A model generated the notes under the pieces. That model was not told the origin of the DNA. It saw only the letters and a program-made list of their open reading frames with translations, and ran no database searches. Positions 26,228 through 34,784 of a DNA stretch of 64,000 bases are shown piece by piece. The stretch spans positions 36,998-100,997 of the forward strand of contig CACZZB010000005.1 in NCBI GenBank assembly GCA_902785555.1, given 5' to 3'. How positions within the stretch are numbered: position 1 is the first letter of the stretch; each line of letters opens with the position of its first letter. The translations under genes and the position numbers were made by a program. Origin of the DNA: an uncultured Ruminococcus sp. (GTDB taxonomy: Bacteria > Bacillota > Clostridia > Oscillospirales > Acutalibacteraceae).

Positions 26228-27485
26228 AAAAAGAATGAAAGTTTTTGCGGTAATGGCGGCTTTGGCTGTAACGTTCTCGGCAGCAACCATGCAGAATACA
26301 TTTGCATTTGATGTTGATGAAAATTCCCGTGAAAGGGAGGAAATAGCCAATGAAAACTCTCAGATGCAGGAAGAAATCGTAAATAACAGACAGGAACTCA
26401 AAGATAAAAGAGCATACAGGAGAGAACTTCAGAGAGAGATACAGAGCCTTACGACAAAAATAAAAGAAAGCAATGAAAAAATATCGGGTCTGAATAAAGA
26501 TATAAAAGAGAAACAGGCACAGATAGACAAAAAGCTCGAAGAAGTAGCCGACAGACTTGACCTTCTCAGAACAAGACTCCGTACTATATATATGGCAGGA
26601 GATACATCATCACTCGAAATAATACTCGGAGCAAAGAGTTTTTCCGATTTGATAGACAAATCTCAGATGATGAAGAATGTATCCGATTATGATTCCAATC
26701 TGATAAACGAACTTCAAAAGAAGATGGATATAATCAGTGCCGAACAGAAAGAGCTTAAAAATAAAAAAGAAGAAGTAGAAAAAGAAAAGAAAAGCCTTGA
26801 AGCAAACAAGAAAAAGATGAATGAACTTTCCGAGGAAAACGAAAAGCTGATAAAAGAACTCCTTGATGAAAATGAACAGCTCAGGCTTGATATGAAAGCC
26901 AATGAGGAAAGGCAGAAGGTTCTTGAAGAAGCCCTTGACCAATATAATAAGGAAATGGCGGCAAAAGCAAGGCAGGAAAGAATAGCACAGCTGATAGAAC
27001 AGCAAAAGCAGAACAGACTCAATGCACAGAATGACCCTGAGATACTTGACATTTCGGAGAATGGTGAATATGTATGGCCATGTCCGGGATACAGTTATCT
27101 TACGGCACTGTTTGCCGAGGAAAGATATTACGGCAGTCACGGTGCAATAGATATAGCAGGTCCGGGAATATACGGTGCAAATGTAATAGCGTGTGCTCCG
27201 GGAATCGTATTTTCCGTGAATACGACTTGTCCTCATGATTACGGCAAGGAAGCAAGCTGCGGCTGCGGAGGCGGTTACGGAAATTACATCATGATAGACC
27301 ACTTGAACGGAAAAATATCAATATATGCACATCTTTCGGGACTGATAGTGGATGTCGGAGATGAAGTTCAGGCAGGTCAGGTCATCGGATATGTAGGTAC
27401 AACAGGCTATTCAACAGGACCCCATCTGCATTTTGAAACACGTTATGAAGGAATAAGATATGACCCGCTTCTTGAATTTGAATAA
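26217..27485 (+). CDS. Secreted M23 endopeptidase with coiled coil, partner of FtsEX
   Basis: 422 residues from a TTG at 26217 with GGAGGAG six bases upstream, inside the end of ftsX; the ATG at 26235 is possible. Signal peptide to about residue 30 (NTFAFD). A long coiled coil at about 35-270 is the part that binds FtsX in this class. The LytM/M23 domain at about 285-420 keeps all zinc ligands: His308 and Asp312 (SHGAIDIAG), His403 and His405 (PHLHFE), plus His372. It is therefore predicted to be an active glycyl or D-amino-acid endopeptidase, unlike E. coli EnvC, which has lost them. A Cys-rich insert (Cys338, Cys348, Cys350) sits in the domain. It plays the role of PcsB or CwlO. Confidence 0.93.
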   Translation: MTGKKRMKVFAVMAALAVTFSAATMQNTFAFDVDENSREREEIANENSQMQEEIVNNRQELKDKRAYRRELQREIQSLTTKIKESNEKISGLNKDIKEKQAQIDKKLEEVADRLDLLRTRLRTIYMAGDTSSLEIILGAKSFSDLIDKSQMMKNVSDYDSNLINELQKKMDIISAEQKELKNKKEEVEKEKKSLEANKKKMNELSEENEKLIKELLDENEQLRLDMKANEERQKVLEEALDQYNKEMAAKARQERIAQLIEQQKQNRLNAQNDPEILDISENGEYVWPCPGYSYLTALFAEERYYGSHGAIDIAGPGIYGANVIACAPGIVFSVNTTCPHDYGKEASCGCGGGYGNYIMIDHLNGKISIYAHLSGLIVDVGDEVQAGQVIGYVGTTGYSTGPHLHFETRYEGIRYDPLLEFE

Positions 27486-27489
27486 GTAA

Positions 27490-27531
27490 AAAAATACCGC
27501 CATTCCAAAATGAATGACGGTATTTTTGATA
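27490..27531. terminator. Bidirectional terminator after the ftsEX operon
   Basis: ATACCGCCATTC pairs with GAATGACGGTAT with one mismatch, and TTTTTG follows; A residues precede it, so it also serves the convergent DUF368 gene. Confidence 0.85.
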
Positions 27532-27534
27532 AGT

Positions 27535-28315
27535 TTAATTTTCTTTTTTCTTTGCAAATTTGTCTTTTATCTTGTCATTCCCGAAGATGAAAGCAACGGC
27601 AAATCCGAGCAAAAGTGTGAATACTGCGATAATTCCCTGAACATTGAACTGAAAGCCCGAATTATTGTAGATAGACAGGAGAGAACCGAGCATCAAGCCG
27701 AGAATTGCAGCGAAAGTCATCTGAGGAAATTTTTTCAGGCAAATATCAATGAGCTTTGCACCTCCGATAAGTCCGAAGATTATTCCGAGACCGGCAGGAA
27801 TAAGTATCATTATGCTTCCCGAAAAATTCTTGAAAATATCGGCTACTGCCCCGAGAACACTTGAATATAATCCGAGTATCATAAGTATCATTGAACCGCT
27901 TACACCGGGGATTATCATACACATAGCGGCAAGTGCCGAACCTAAGAAAAGATATATCCAGCTTACAAAGTCAAGCTGTATTTGTGATGAAGAATTATCG
28001 GTATTGAGGAAAGACAGTGCTATCATTACGGCAAAAAATACAACAAAAGGAATTATGGAATATACATTAAACTTTTTCTGACCGTCTTTTGTTTGCATAA
28101 CTTTATTAAAAATCATAGGGACAGTTCCGAGGATAAGACCTATAAAGAAAAAGAATGTAGGCATTGGGTAATTCGGAAGCAATATTTCTTTAAGAAGCTT
28201 TGAAAATCCGAATATACCCAAAGCACCGCCCACCGCAACGGGAATAAGAAATAAAATACTTTCTTTAAAATGTTTTTTGATGTTGATAACGGAGTCGATG
28301 AGCTTTAAATTTCAT
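27535..28315 (-). pseudogene. DUF368 membrane protein lacking its N-terminal conserved part
   Basis: The surviving frame (from a GTG at 28233, or read upstream to about 28310) encodes five to six membrane helices and the second DUF368 motif MCMIIPGVSGSMILMILG. Full-length members are about 280-300 residues and carry an earlier PGVSGG motif in a first helix, which is missing here. Just upstream, AAGGAG and an ATG at 28315 look like the original start, but that start (MKFKAHRL) is out of frame with the rest and ends after 16 codons. The simplest reading is an internal deletion that removed about 50-60 codons and shifted the frame. Expression of a shorter protein from 28233 cannot be excluded. 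Confidence 0.6.
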
Positions 28316-28330
28316 AAAAAAACTCCTTTT

Positions 28331-28513
28331 TTACATTTGTTTGCGAACTATCCTGTATTCATCATCAGAACTGTAATAAGGACAATAAGACATATTGCCT
28401 GAAATTAATCTGGCATATTCGTCCTCGTCAAGATTAACAAGACATTCATAGTACTCAAAATCTTCATTATAGACATAGTTGGAACAGCTTTCACAGCCCG
28501 AAAATCCGGTCAT
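28331..28513 (-). CDS. Small Cys-containing protein, DUF6472-like
   Basis: 60 residues. Four cysteines in the pattern CxxC ... C ... C (GCESCSNYVYNEDFEYYEC, then YCPYY), with a conserved acidic centre and the end DDEYRIVRKQM. I recognise this as the small DUF6472-type protein common in Clostridia; the cysteines suggest a metal site. GGGGGA precedes the ATG by nine bases. It is followed after 15 bases by the broken DUF368 start. Function unknown. Confidence 0.75.
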   Translation of the reverse strand: MTGFSGCESCSNYVYNEDFEYYECLVNLDEDEYARLISGNMSYCPYYSSDDEYRIVRKQM

Positions 28514-28609
28514 TTCAGAAAATCCCCCTTTCCGCCAAAGAAAATATTAACATATAATCAATGATTTTTCAATATATAATTTTTTTATAATATTTTTTTG
28601 TAAAAAGAC

Positions 28610-28638
28610 TTGAAATTTGCGTTAAATGTTGTTATAAT
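28610..28638 (+). promoter_or_regulatory. Promoter of rpsT
   Basis: TTGAAA (28610-28615), 17-base spacer ending in an extended TG, TATAAT (28633-28638), then GAGGAGGTG before the start codon. Confidence 0.75.
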
Positions 28639-28675
28639 AAACTGTACGCAAGTGAAAAGAGGAGGTGTCAGTATC

Positions 28676-28936
28676 ATGCCGAACATTAAATCAGCGAAAA
28701 AGCGTGTAAAAGTTGCTGCTGCAAAGACAGCTGCTAATAAAATTGTAAAGAGCAATTTGAAAACAACTCTCAAAAAAGCTGAGGCTGCTGTTGAAGCAAA
28801 CGCTGCCGATAAGGAACAGGCTGTAAGAGTTGCTATCAAGAAGATCGATCAGGCAGCTTCAAAGGGTATTCTCAAAAAGAATACAGCTTCAAGAAAGAAA
28901 TCATCTTTGGCTCGCAAACTCAACGCTTCCGTCTAA
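28676..28936 (+). CDS. rpsT: 30S ribosomal protein S20
   Basis: 86 residues, the usual size. MPNIKSAKKRVKV at the N-terminus and the Ala/Lys-rich helices (AAKTAANKIVKSNLKT, GILKKNTASRKKSSLARKL) are diagnostic. It binds 16S rRNA in the 30S body. GAGGAGGTG precedes the start. A single gene flanked by its own promoter and a terminator; the 110 bases after its stop hold a predicted structured RNA. Confidence 0.97.
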   Translation: MPNIKSAKKRVKVAAAKTAANKIVKSNLKTTLKKAEAAVEANAADKEQAVRVAIKKIDQAASKGILKKNTASRKKSSLARKLNASV

Positions 28937-28949
28937 TTTCGCAGTATCA

Positions 28950-29033
28950 GGATCAGGAAAATATCCGTTTTGCCGTCGAGAGGCGGCAATTCCTGAAATG
29001 TATTTTACGGATGTGGATGGATTTTTTATCCAA
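28950..29033 (+). ncRNA. Predicted pseudoknotted RNA in the 3' UTR of rpsT
   Basis: TCAGGAA (28953-28959) pairs with TTCCTGA (28990-28996), and stacked on it TTGCCG (28970-28975) pairs with CGGCAA (28984-28989). The 10-base bulge between the two 5' strands contains ATCCGT (28963-28968), which can pair with ACGGAT (29007-29012) to form a pseudoknot. A further small hairpin (GGAT with ATCC, about 29016-29032) follows, and the terminator begins at 29047. No plus-strand gene follows. All pairing was found by eye. Confidence 0.4.
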
Positions 29034-29046
29034 GTTAACATACAAA

Positions 29047-29090
29047 CAAGCCGGTACAGTTTTATATTCCTGTGCCGGCATTTTTTATAT
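29047..29090 (+). terminator. Terminator of the rpsT transcript
   Basis: GCCGGTACAG pairs with CTGTGCCGGC around a 10-base loop (one G-T pair), then ATTTTTT. Confidence 0.85.
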
Positions 29091-29092
29091 GT

Positions 29093-29131
29093 GAAAAGCC
29101 GCTGTCTTTCAATAAACAGCGGCTTTTTTGT
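29093..29131. terminator. Terminator of the cdaA-cdaR operon
   Basis: AAAAGCCGCTGT and ACAGCGGCTTTT form a perfect 12-base stem with flanking A and T tracts; it ends just before the cdaR stop on the minus strand. Confidence 0.85.
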
Positions 29132-29132
29132 A

Positions 29133-30413
29133 TCAGGACTGATTTGTTTCAGATTTGCGTGAGGAAGTGACATTAACGGTATATGAGCCGTAAGCCCAGC
29201 AACTGTTGAATTTGCTGTTTATCTTGATAGATACAGGCATTTCAGCCATGCCGATGAAATTCGGAGCTTTTGCCGACATATCTATAACGGCTGTGATATT
29301 TGAGGCTGTTATGTTTGGAAGCTGGTCTTTTGAACCGATAAGAGTGACATTGAGAGATTTTGTCGAAACGGATGTGCTTTGATCGTCACCTTCGTTTATC
29401 ACATTGAAATTCGTTACGGAGAAGGTTTTTGTTTCCATATCTGTCATGTCAAATTTAATTGTGGCTTTTTCTGTACCGTCAATATTTTTGCTTCCCGAAG
29501 GTATCGAAAGACCGACTTCAAAAGTATTGTTATCAGCCGTTACTTTTGAGAAGTCTATATTTTCGGTCGAAACCCCCGTGATACCGCTGACATTGTTTGG
29601 AACAGCAAGCCTGATGGTCGGAGGGTCAACGGTTATTTTGTCGGAGATATTCAGGGTATCTGGCATATTTGTGATAGAGGGGATTATATCAACATTAACG
29701 AGTTTAAGTATGGGAACGGTTGCGTCTACCTTTGCGATATCATAAGTGATATATCTTGTATCAACTTTGTTTCCCGAACTGTCGTAGAATACAAGCGGGG
29801 CAGTGACAACGGTAGTTTGGGAGAGAGCAGATTTGAATTCATATTCCGCACATACCTGAGCGATGCTGTTTACAACAGATTCGGCTCCCGAAACCTTTAC
29901 AGTCTGCTGAGAGAGGAGAGTTGTAGAGGCATAGGAACCTTCATCAACGGAAGATACTTTTATTTTGTCTGTTATTTCTATCTCACGGGGTTCGGCCTGT
30001 CTGTCGACATATACATTCACGCTTGATGGAGATGGGCTTGAATCGAAGGTATAATCCTTTTTCATACCGCTTTTTTTTGGAACGAGGTCAAGGGTATAAT
30101 TTCCGGGAGATGTTACAAAGCTCGTATCATTTGCTGTTATATATATGTCATCACTTGTAACGGTGGCAACAACAAGGGCATTGCCTGATATCCTTACCTC
30201 CGCCTTGATATCCTGAGCATTGAAATATTTGAGTTCATGTGTAAGCTCGGGAAGGCTTACGGGGATATCGGTCACGGTAAAAACAGATGCTTCCTGAGTG
30301 GTCGAAGAAACATAAAGCCAGAATATAAAAGCTAAAAGTATGGAGAAGCCCATGACAAACTTGTCGTTATAAAAAAGTTTGCCGAGCCTGAAATTACTTA
30401 TTTTCTTTCTCAT
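29133..30413 (-). CDS. cdaR: YbbR-domain protein, regulator of c-di-AMP synthesis
   Basis: 426 residues. One N-terminal membrane helix (about 20-37, GFSILLAFIFWLYV) and an extracytoplasmic part built of about four YbbR repeats, recognised by phrases such as FTVTDIPVSLPE and IEITDKIKVSSVDEGSY. CdaR modulates the activity of the diadenylate cyclase CdaA from outside the membrane. It overlaps the end of cdaA by 20 bases, the classical pairing. glmM, which often follows in Firmicutes, is not next to it here. Confidence 0.93.
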   Translation of the reverse strand: MRKKISNFRLGKLFYNDKFVMGFSILLAFIFWLYVSSTTQEASVFTVTDIPVSLPELTHELKYFNAQDIKAEVRISGNALVVATVTSDDIYITANDTSFVTSPGNYTLDLVPKKSGMKKDYTFDSSPSPSSVNVYVDRQAEPREIEITDKIKVSSVDEGSYASTTLLSQQTVKVSGAESVVNSIAQVCAEYEFKSALSQTTVVTAPLVFYDSSGNKVDTRYITYDIAKVDATVPILKLVNVDIIPSITNMPDTLNISDKITVDPPTIRLAVPNNVSGITGVSTENIDFSKVTADNNTFEVGLSIPSGSKNIDGTEKATIKFDMTDMETKTFSVTNFNVINEGDDQSTSVSTKSLNVTLIGSKDQLPNITASNITAVIDMSAKAPNFIGMAEMPVSIKINSKFNSCWAYGSYTVNVTSSRKSETNQS

Positions 30414-31296
30414 TTTTCCTGCCTTTCTTTATAACGGGGATTATGGGTATTCTTTCGGTTTTTTCGGAAGGTTTCGGAACCAGAAGCTCCTCAAGGGTGA
30501 TGTTGAGAGATTCTCTTGTATAGTCCCTTGATATTACTCCGTTGAGTACAACAGAGATAGTGCCTGTTTCTTCGGATACAACGACGATAACGGCATCACT
30601 GTTTTCGCTGAGTCCGAGTGCGGCTCTGTGACGTGTACCGAGGTCAACGCTGACACTGTTGTTATTTTTAGTCAGGGGAAGTATACATCCGGCAGCATAT
30701 ATTTTTCCGTCTCTGATTATCATGGCTCCGTCATGCAAGGGAGCTTTGTTGAAGAATATATTTCCGATTATCGGAACAGAGGGTTCTGCATTGACGATAG
30801 TGCCGGTATCTATGATATCTCCGAGTTTGGTTTGTCTTTCAAAGACCATGAGAGCACCCGTTTTTGATTTCTGGAAATTATTTGCTGTTTCGACAACACA
30901 GTTTATAGTGCGTTTTATTTGTTTGATATGGCTTTCTTCATCATCATCCGAAGACGAAAAGACTTTCCAGTATCGTGCAATCTTGCTTCTGCCGATATGT
31001 TCGAGTGCACTTCTGAGCTCAGGCTGAAATACTATAAGTACAGCAAGCATGGAGAACTGGAAGAAAGAAGTGAACAGGGCATTGAGCATTTTCAGGTTGA
31101 ATATCTGGGATATGGAAAATGCGATAAGCAAGATGAAAATACCTTTAAGAAGCTGTTCGGCTCGTGTTTCACGAGCAATTTTTATCACATTGTATATAAT
31201 AAATGAAACTGCAACTATGTCAAGTACGTCGGTAGCCCTGAAACTGAGCATCAATGCAGTAAACCAATTATATACATCAACTATTACAGACCACAA
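30394..31296 (-). CDS. cdaA: Diadenylate cyclase CdaA
   Basis: 300 residues from a TTG at 31296, which has GAGGAGG ten bases upstream; a frame reaching 31356 has no ribosome site. Three membrane helices lie within about residues 10-92, then the DAC (DisA_N) domain. The catalytic motifs are intact: Asp-Gly-Ala at 189-191 (PLHDGAMII) and Arg-His-Arg at 222-224 (GTRHRAALG). It makes cyclic di-AMP from two ATP, a messenger controlling potassium uptake and turgor. The C-terminal 40 residues are basic. Confidence 0.96.
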   Translation of the reverse strand: MWSVIVDVYNWFTALMLSFRATDVLDIVAVSFIIYNVIKIARETRAEQLLKGIFILLIAFSISQIFNLKMLNALFTSFFQFSMLAVLIVFQPELRSALEHIGRSKIARYWKVFSSSDDDEESHIKQIKRTINCVVETANNFQKSKTGALMVFERQTKLGDIIDTGTIVNAEPSVPIIGNIFFNKAPLHDGAMIIRDGKIYAAGCILPLTKNNNSVSVDLGTRHRAALGLSENSDAVIVVVSEETGTISVVLNGVISRDYTRESLNITLEELLVPKPSEKTERIPIIPVIKKGRKNEKENK

Positions 31297-31387
31297 ATTT
31301 TTCCTGCCTCCTCTTTTGTAATAATTATATTTTAACACATTGCAGAATTTATTCAACTGTTTTTTTCACGTTTTCTTAAAAAAACAT

Positions 31388-31425
31388 TGAGAACGGAAGG
31401 TTATTCCAAAACATTCCGTTCTCTT
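31388..31425 (-). terminator. Terminator of the desulfurase gene
   Basis: GAGAACGGAA and TTCCGTTCTC form a perfect 10-base stem; on the minus strand AATGTTTTTTT follows. Confidence 0.8.
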
Positions 31426-31429
31426 TTGT

Positions 31430-32563
31430 CTATATTTTTCTGACAGCCGAAACAAGGTAGTCTATATCGTATGGTCTTGTCATTATTGACGGAGATATCC
31501 TGACAGAACCCGTTTCAAGAGTATTCATTGATTTGTGGGCGAGAGGACTGCACTGAAGACCTGCCCTGACGGCAATGCCTTTTTTATTGAGTGCCGAGGA
31601 AACGCCCTCACTGTCCATGTCTTTGATATTGAAAGACAATATCGGAACAAAATATTCTTCCGACGGTTCGGGAAGATATAATTTCACTTTGGGTATTTTG
31701 GATAATTCTTTATAAAGATGTTTTATAAGTCCGAACTCATGTTTTGAAATGTTTTCGATTTTTTTGGATGATACGAAATCCATTCCCGCACGCAGTCCGA
31801 TTATACCGCTGTAATTCGGAGTACCGCTTTCAAGCCTGTCGGGAAGGTCAGAGGGCTGTTCAAGTGACATTGAATTGCTTCCCGTACCTCCTTCGATAAG
31901 CGGAGAGGGAACAGTATCACCTGATACTATCAGTATACCCGTTCCCATAGGACCGTAAAGACCTTTGTGACCGGCAACACACAGGAAATCTATATTATTT
32001 TCAAAAGTAAGGTTTATAGGAACAATGCCTGCACTCTGTGCAGCATCAACAGTGAACAGAACTCCGTATTCATGTGCAAGAGCGGAAATTCTGTCAATGG
32101 GGAGTTTTATTCCCCAAACATTTGATGCGTGAGTGCATATTATCATTTTTGTTTTGGAGTTGATGGCATTTCTGAAAGAATCAACGGTCTTGTCGTTGTC
32201 GCATGGGAATACATTTGCTATTGAGTAGGAAATGCCTTTTTCCGTGAGCTTCTGCAAAGGACGCATGACAGCGTTGTGTTCCAATGAAGAAACCACTACA
32301 TGGTCACCGCTTTTGAGGGTACCTTTCATTACAATATTCAATGCGGTGGTGCAGTTGAGTGTAAAAATAATATTTTCTTCTTTTTGGAAGCCGAAAAAAT
32401 CGGCAACAGCTTTTCTTGTCCTGAAAATTTCCTCTGATGACCTCATTGCAAGGTCATAGCCTCCACGACCGGGATTGGCTGAATTCTGCATGGCTGATGA
32501 TACAGCCTGACGGACTTTGAGAGGTTTTGGATAGGTCGTTGCCGAATTATCGAGATATATCAA
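31430..32563 (-). CDS. Cysteine desulfurase-like aminotransferase class V (EF2568 type)
   Basis: 377 residues. The pyridoxal phosphate lysine is Lys200 (VAGHKGLYG), with Asp173 and Gln176 (TVDAAQSAG) and His96 as cofactor contacts; the sulfur-accepting cysteine is Cys338 (AGLQCSPLAH). The short spacing and the sequence GPMGTGIL fit the TIGR01977 family of desulfurases known from the E. faecalis EF2568 locus, which often travel with selenium or sulfur trafficking genes. It overlaps by four bases the DUF3343 gene upstream, a typical partner. Whether it delivers S or Se here is not decided; no SelD or molybdenum hydroxylase gene is nearby. Confidence 0.88.
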   Translation of the reverse strand: MIYLDNSATTYPKPLKVRQAVSSAMQNSANPGRGGYDLAMRSSEEIFRTRKAVADFFGFQKEENIIFTLNCTTALNIVMKGTLKSGDHVVVSSLEHNAVMRPLQKLTEKGISYSIANVFPCDNDKTVDSFRNAINSKTKMIICTHASNVWGIKLPIDRISALAHEYGVLFTVDAAQSAGIVPINLTFENNIDFLCVAGHKGLYGPMGTGILIVSGDTVPSPLIEGGTGSNSMSLEQPSDLPDRLESGTPNYSGIIGLRAGMDFVSSKKIENISKHEFGLIKHLYKELSKIPKVKLYLPEPSEEYFVPILSFNIKDMDSEGVSSALNKKGIAVRAGLQCSPLAHKSMNTLETGSVRISPSIMTRPYDIDYLVSAVRKI

Positions 32564-32790
32564 TTTTTATTACCCCTTTCGGCACGTCCGATTATTTTTA
32601 TATTATTTTCTTTTAATATCTTTTCCGCCTCATCAGTGTCTTTTGGAACATAAAGACTGTATCCGCAGGCGTTTTTTACATCTCTTTTGGGAGTTCTCTC
32701 AATTTCGGCACGAATGCCGGCACTGCTGAGAATTTGTTTGCCTTTCATTGCATAAGTGACAGATGACACCATTATAAGAGGCTTTTCCAT
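32560..32790 (-). CDS. DUF3343 protein, putative Se/S carrier
   Basis: 76 residues. The sequence MVSSVTYAMKGKQIL, IERTPKRDV and a single conserved Cys in NACGYSLYV match DUF3343, proposed to carry sulfur or selenium on the cysteine. It is translated immediately before the EF2568-type desulfurase with a four-base overlap, which supports a donor-carrier pair. The biochemical role is inferred from gene context in other bacteria. Confidence 0.85.
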   Translation of the reverse strand: MEKPLIMVSSVTYAMKGKQILSSAGIRAEIERTPKRDVKNACGYSLYVPKDTDEAEKILKENNIKIIGRAERGNKN

Positions 32791-32835
32791 ATTAATTCAC
32801 CTCATTGATTTTTTTAATAATATTTTATGCAGTGA

Positions 32836-32890
32836 AAAAAGCCGTTGTGAATAAAAACGGCAGAGATATTCTTTAATCTCTGCCGAAAAT
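32836..32890 (-). terminator. Terminator of the two-component operon
   Basis: On the minus strand CGGCAGAGAT and ATCTCTGCCG form a perfect stem followed by TTTTT; a second overlapping stem (GCCG with CGGC) ends in TTTTTTC. Confidence 0.85.
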
Positions 32891-32891
32891 A

Positions 32892-34094
32892 TTATGGCAA
32901 TGTTACAATGAACTTAGCCCATTTACCGTATTCGCTCTGAACGGATAATTTTCCTCCGTGAGCCTCGACGCTTGATTTGGCAATCGGAAGCCCAAGACCG
33001 TAACCGCCTGTCTGACTGTTGCGGGATTCGTCCTGCCTGAAAAATCGTTCAAATATTTTTGATGTATTTTCGGGTTTGATACCGTCACCCGTGTTATATA
33101 CTTCAATTACATTTTTATTTGACTGTTTATACAGCTTTACGGATATTGCACCGTGTTCATCCGAGTATTTGACGGCATTGTCTATCAATATGCTGATGAT
33201 GTGTTTAATTGAACTTTCATCGCCTTTGCAAATGATATCGGGCTGTACGTCAACATCAAATTTTTTGCCCATTTCAAAGACAGTGCTTTCAAAGGGGAGT
33301 GCAACGGAAAGTACAAGGTCACTTAAATTTATCTGTGTCATTATGAGCTGATGACCGCTTTTGTCGTCAAGCCTTGCAAGACAGAGCAGTTCATTGACAA
33401 GCTCACTCATTCTTTTTGATTCAAGGCGGATATAGGATAGCCATTTGTTTTCTCCTATCTCACCCTCAAGAACATCTGTATTTGCACTTATCACTGCAAG
33501 AGGAGTTTTGAGTTCATGGCTTGCATCAGAAATGAACCGCTTTTGTTTTTCAAAGGTTTCCTTAACAGGTCTTACGAGCCAGAAGGATAATGTTATTGAT
33601 ATTATTATGAATACTATTATCCCGACTATGCCCATTATGACAGACGTTATAAGAAGATTTTTTTCTGAATTGTTATATTGGCTTATGTCAAGAAATACTA
33701 TTATTTTGCCGTAGGATTTGAATTCGAGAAGATAAGCATAATTATCTATTTCTCCCGTTCTATCACCGGAATTTACAGCTTCATTGGCATATTCTATATA
33801 TTCTTCCTGAGATATTACATCTGTGCGTCCTGCATATATACCTATAAGATTGTAAGCACCGTCAACGAGAACAGAAAAGGTATCAATATAGCCCGATTCA
33901 CTTTTTTTATTATTATTTCGGTATTCATTCGGAATGACACCGTTATTATAAGCAATTTTCAGTAATCTTTCATTTATCTGTGTCTGATGATTGGAGTGTT
34001 CAAGAAAGTTAATAGTTATCATGACACCGACAATTACTATTGTAAGTACGGCTGATAATATGACAGTGATTTTGATTCTTAATTTACGTATCAT
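32892..34094 (-). CDS. Sensor histidine kinase
   Basis: 400 residues. Membrane helices at about 8-30 and 148-172 enclose an extracellular sensor region of about 115 residues with no recognised domain. The H box is FISDASHELKTPLAV with His193; the N box (ILIDNAVKYS), G boxes (VYNTGDGI, YGLGLPIAKS) and F region (IFERFFR) are intact, so it is an active kinase. It follows the response regulator with no gap. The signal is unknown. Confidence 0.94.
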   Translation of the reverse strand: MIRKLRIKITVILSAVLTIVIVGVMITINFLEHSNHQTQINERLLKIAYNNGVIPNEYRNNNKKSESGYIDTFSVLVDGAYNLIGIYAGRTDVISQEEYIEYANEAVNSGDRTGEIDNYAYLLEFKSYGKIIVFLDISQYNNSEKNLLITSVIMGIVGIIVFIIISITLSFWLVRPVKETFEKQKRFISDASHELKTPLAVISANTDVLEGEIGENKWLSYIRLESKRMSELVNELLCLARLDDKSGHQLIMTQINLSDLVLSVALPFESTVFEMGKKFDVDVQPDIICKGDESSIKHIISILIDNAVKYSDEHGAISVKLYKQSNKNVIEVYNTGDGIKPENTSKIFERFFRQDESRNSQTGGYGLGLPIAKSSVEAHGGKLSVQSEYGKWAKFIVTLP

Positions 34095-34772
34095 TTAAAA
34101 TTTTTCACCGTCCAGACAATAACCGATACTCCTTCGGGTCTTGATTTGAACATTTGAATGAAGCGTCTGAAGTTTTTTGCGTAAAAAAGATATATATACT
34201 TCAACATTGTTGTATTCGCTGTCATCATCATAGCCCCATATTTTTCTGACAAAATCCTCTTTTGTGACAATCTGTCCCGAATTTGACATAAGCAGTTCCA
34301 TCATCTGAAATTCCTTTCTTCCGAGGACGATTGAATTTGGACCGCATACTATCTCACCTTTTTTGAGGTCAAGGGTTATATCACCGTATTTGGGATTGAT
34401 ATCAACGGTAATGCCTTTTCTTCGTGTCATAGCCCTTATTCTTGCCAAAAGTTCACCTGTCGAGAAAGGCTTTGTCAGATAATCATCCGCACCGCAGTCA
34501 AGTCCTCTTATCTTATCATCAATTTCGGATTTTGCCGTAAGGAGCAGAACAGGAGTTTCAATATCCTTAACACGCAGATAAGTAAGCACGTCCAAGCCGT
34601 TCATTTTTGGAAGCATGATATCAAGTATGATACAATCATATTCATCGGTAAGGGCATTTTCAAGACCTGTTTTTCCGTCATTGGCGATATCGACTGTATA
34701 TTTTTCTTTTTGCAAGATAGCCCCTATGGCATCTGCAAGACCTATTTCATCTTCAACTACAAGTATTTTCAT
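34095..34772 (-). CDS. OmpR-family response regulator
   Basis: 225 residues. Receiver domain with the acidic pair Glu7/Asp8, phospho-acceptor Asp51 (CIILDIMLP) and a conserved Lys in YLTKPF; then a winged-helix DNA-binding domain (about 128-222) with ELLMSNSGQIVTKEDFVRKIWG. It is transcribed between an NrtR-like Nudix gene (12 bases upstream) and its kinase (adjacent), so the three form one operon. Targets are unknown. Confidence 0.95.
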   Translation of the reverse strand: MKILVVEDEIGLADAIGAILQKEKYTVDIANDGKTGLENALTDEYDCIILDIMLPKMNGLDVLTYLRVKDIETPVLLLTAKSEIDDKIRGLDCGADDYLTKPFSTGELLARIRAMTRRKGITVDINPKYGDITLDLKKGEIVCGPNSIVLGRKEFQMMELLMSNSGQIVTKEDFVRKIWGYDDDSEYNNVEVYISFLRKKLQTLHSNVQIKTRRSIGYCLDGEKF

Positions 34773-34784
34773 AAATTTATCACC

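Noticed and set aside
26610..27302. Antisense frame over the M23 peptidase
   Set aside because: Opposite a coiled-coil coding region, which routinely produces long open antisense frames; no start signal.
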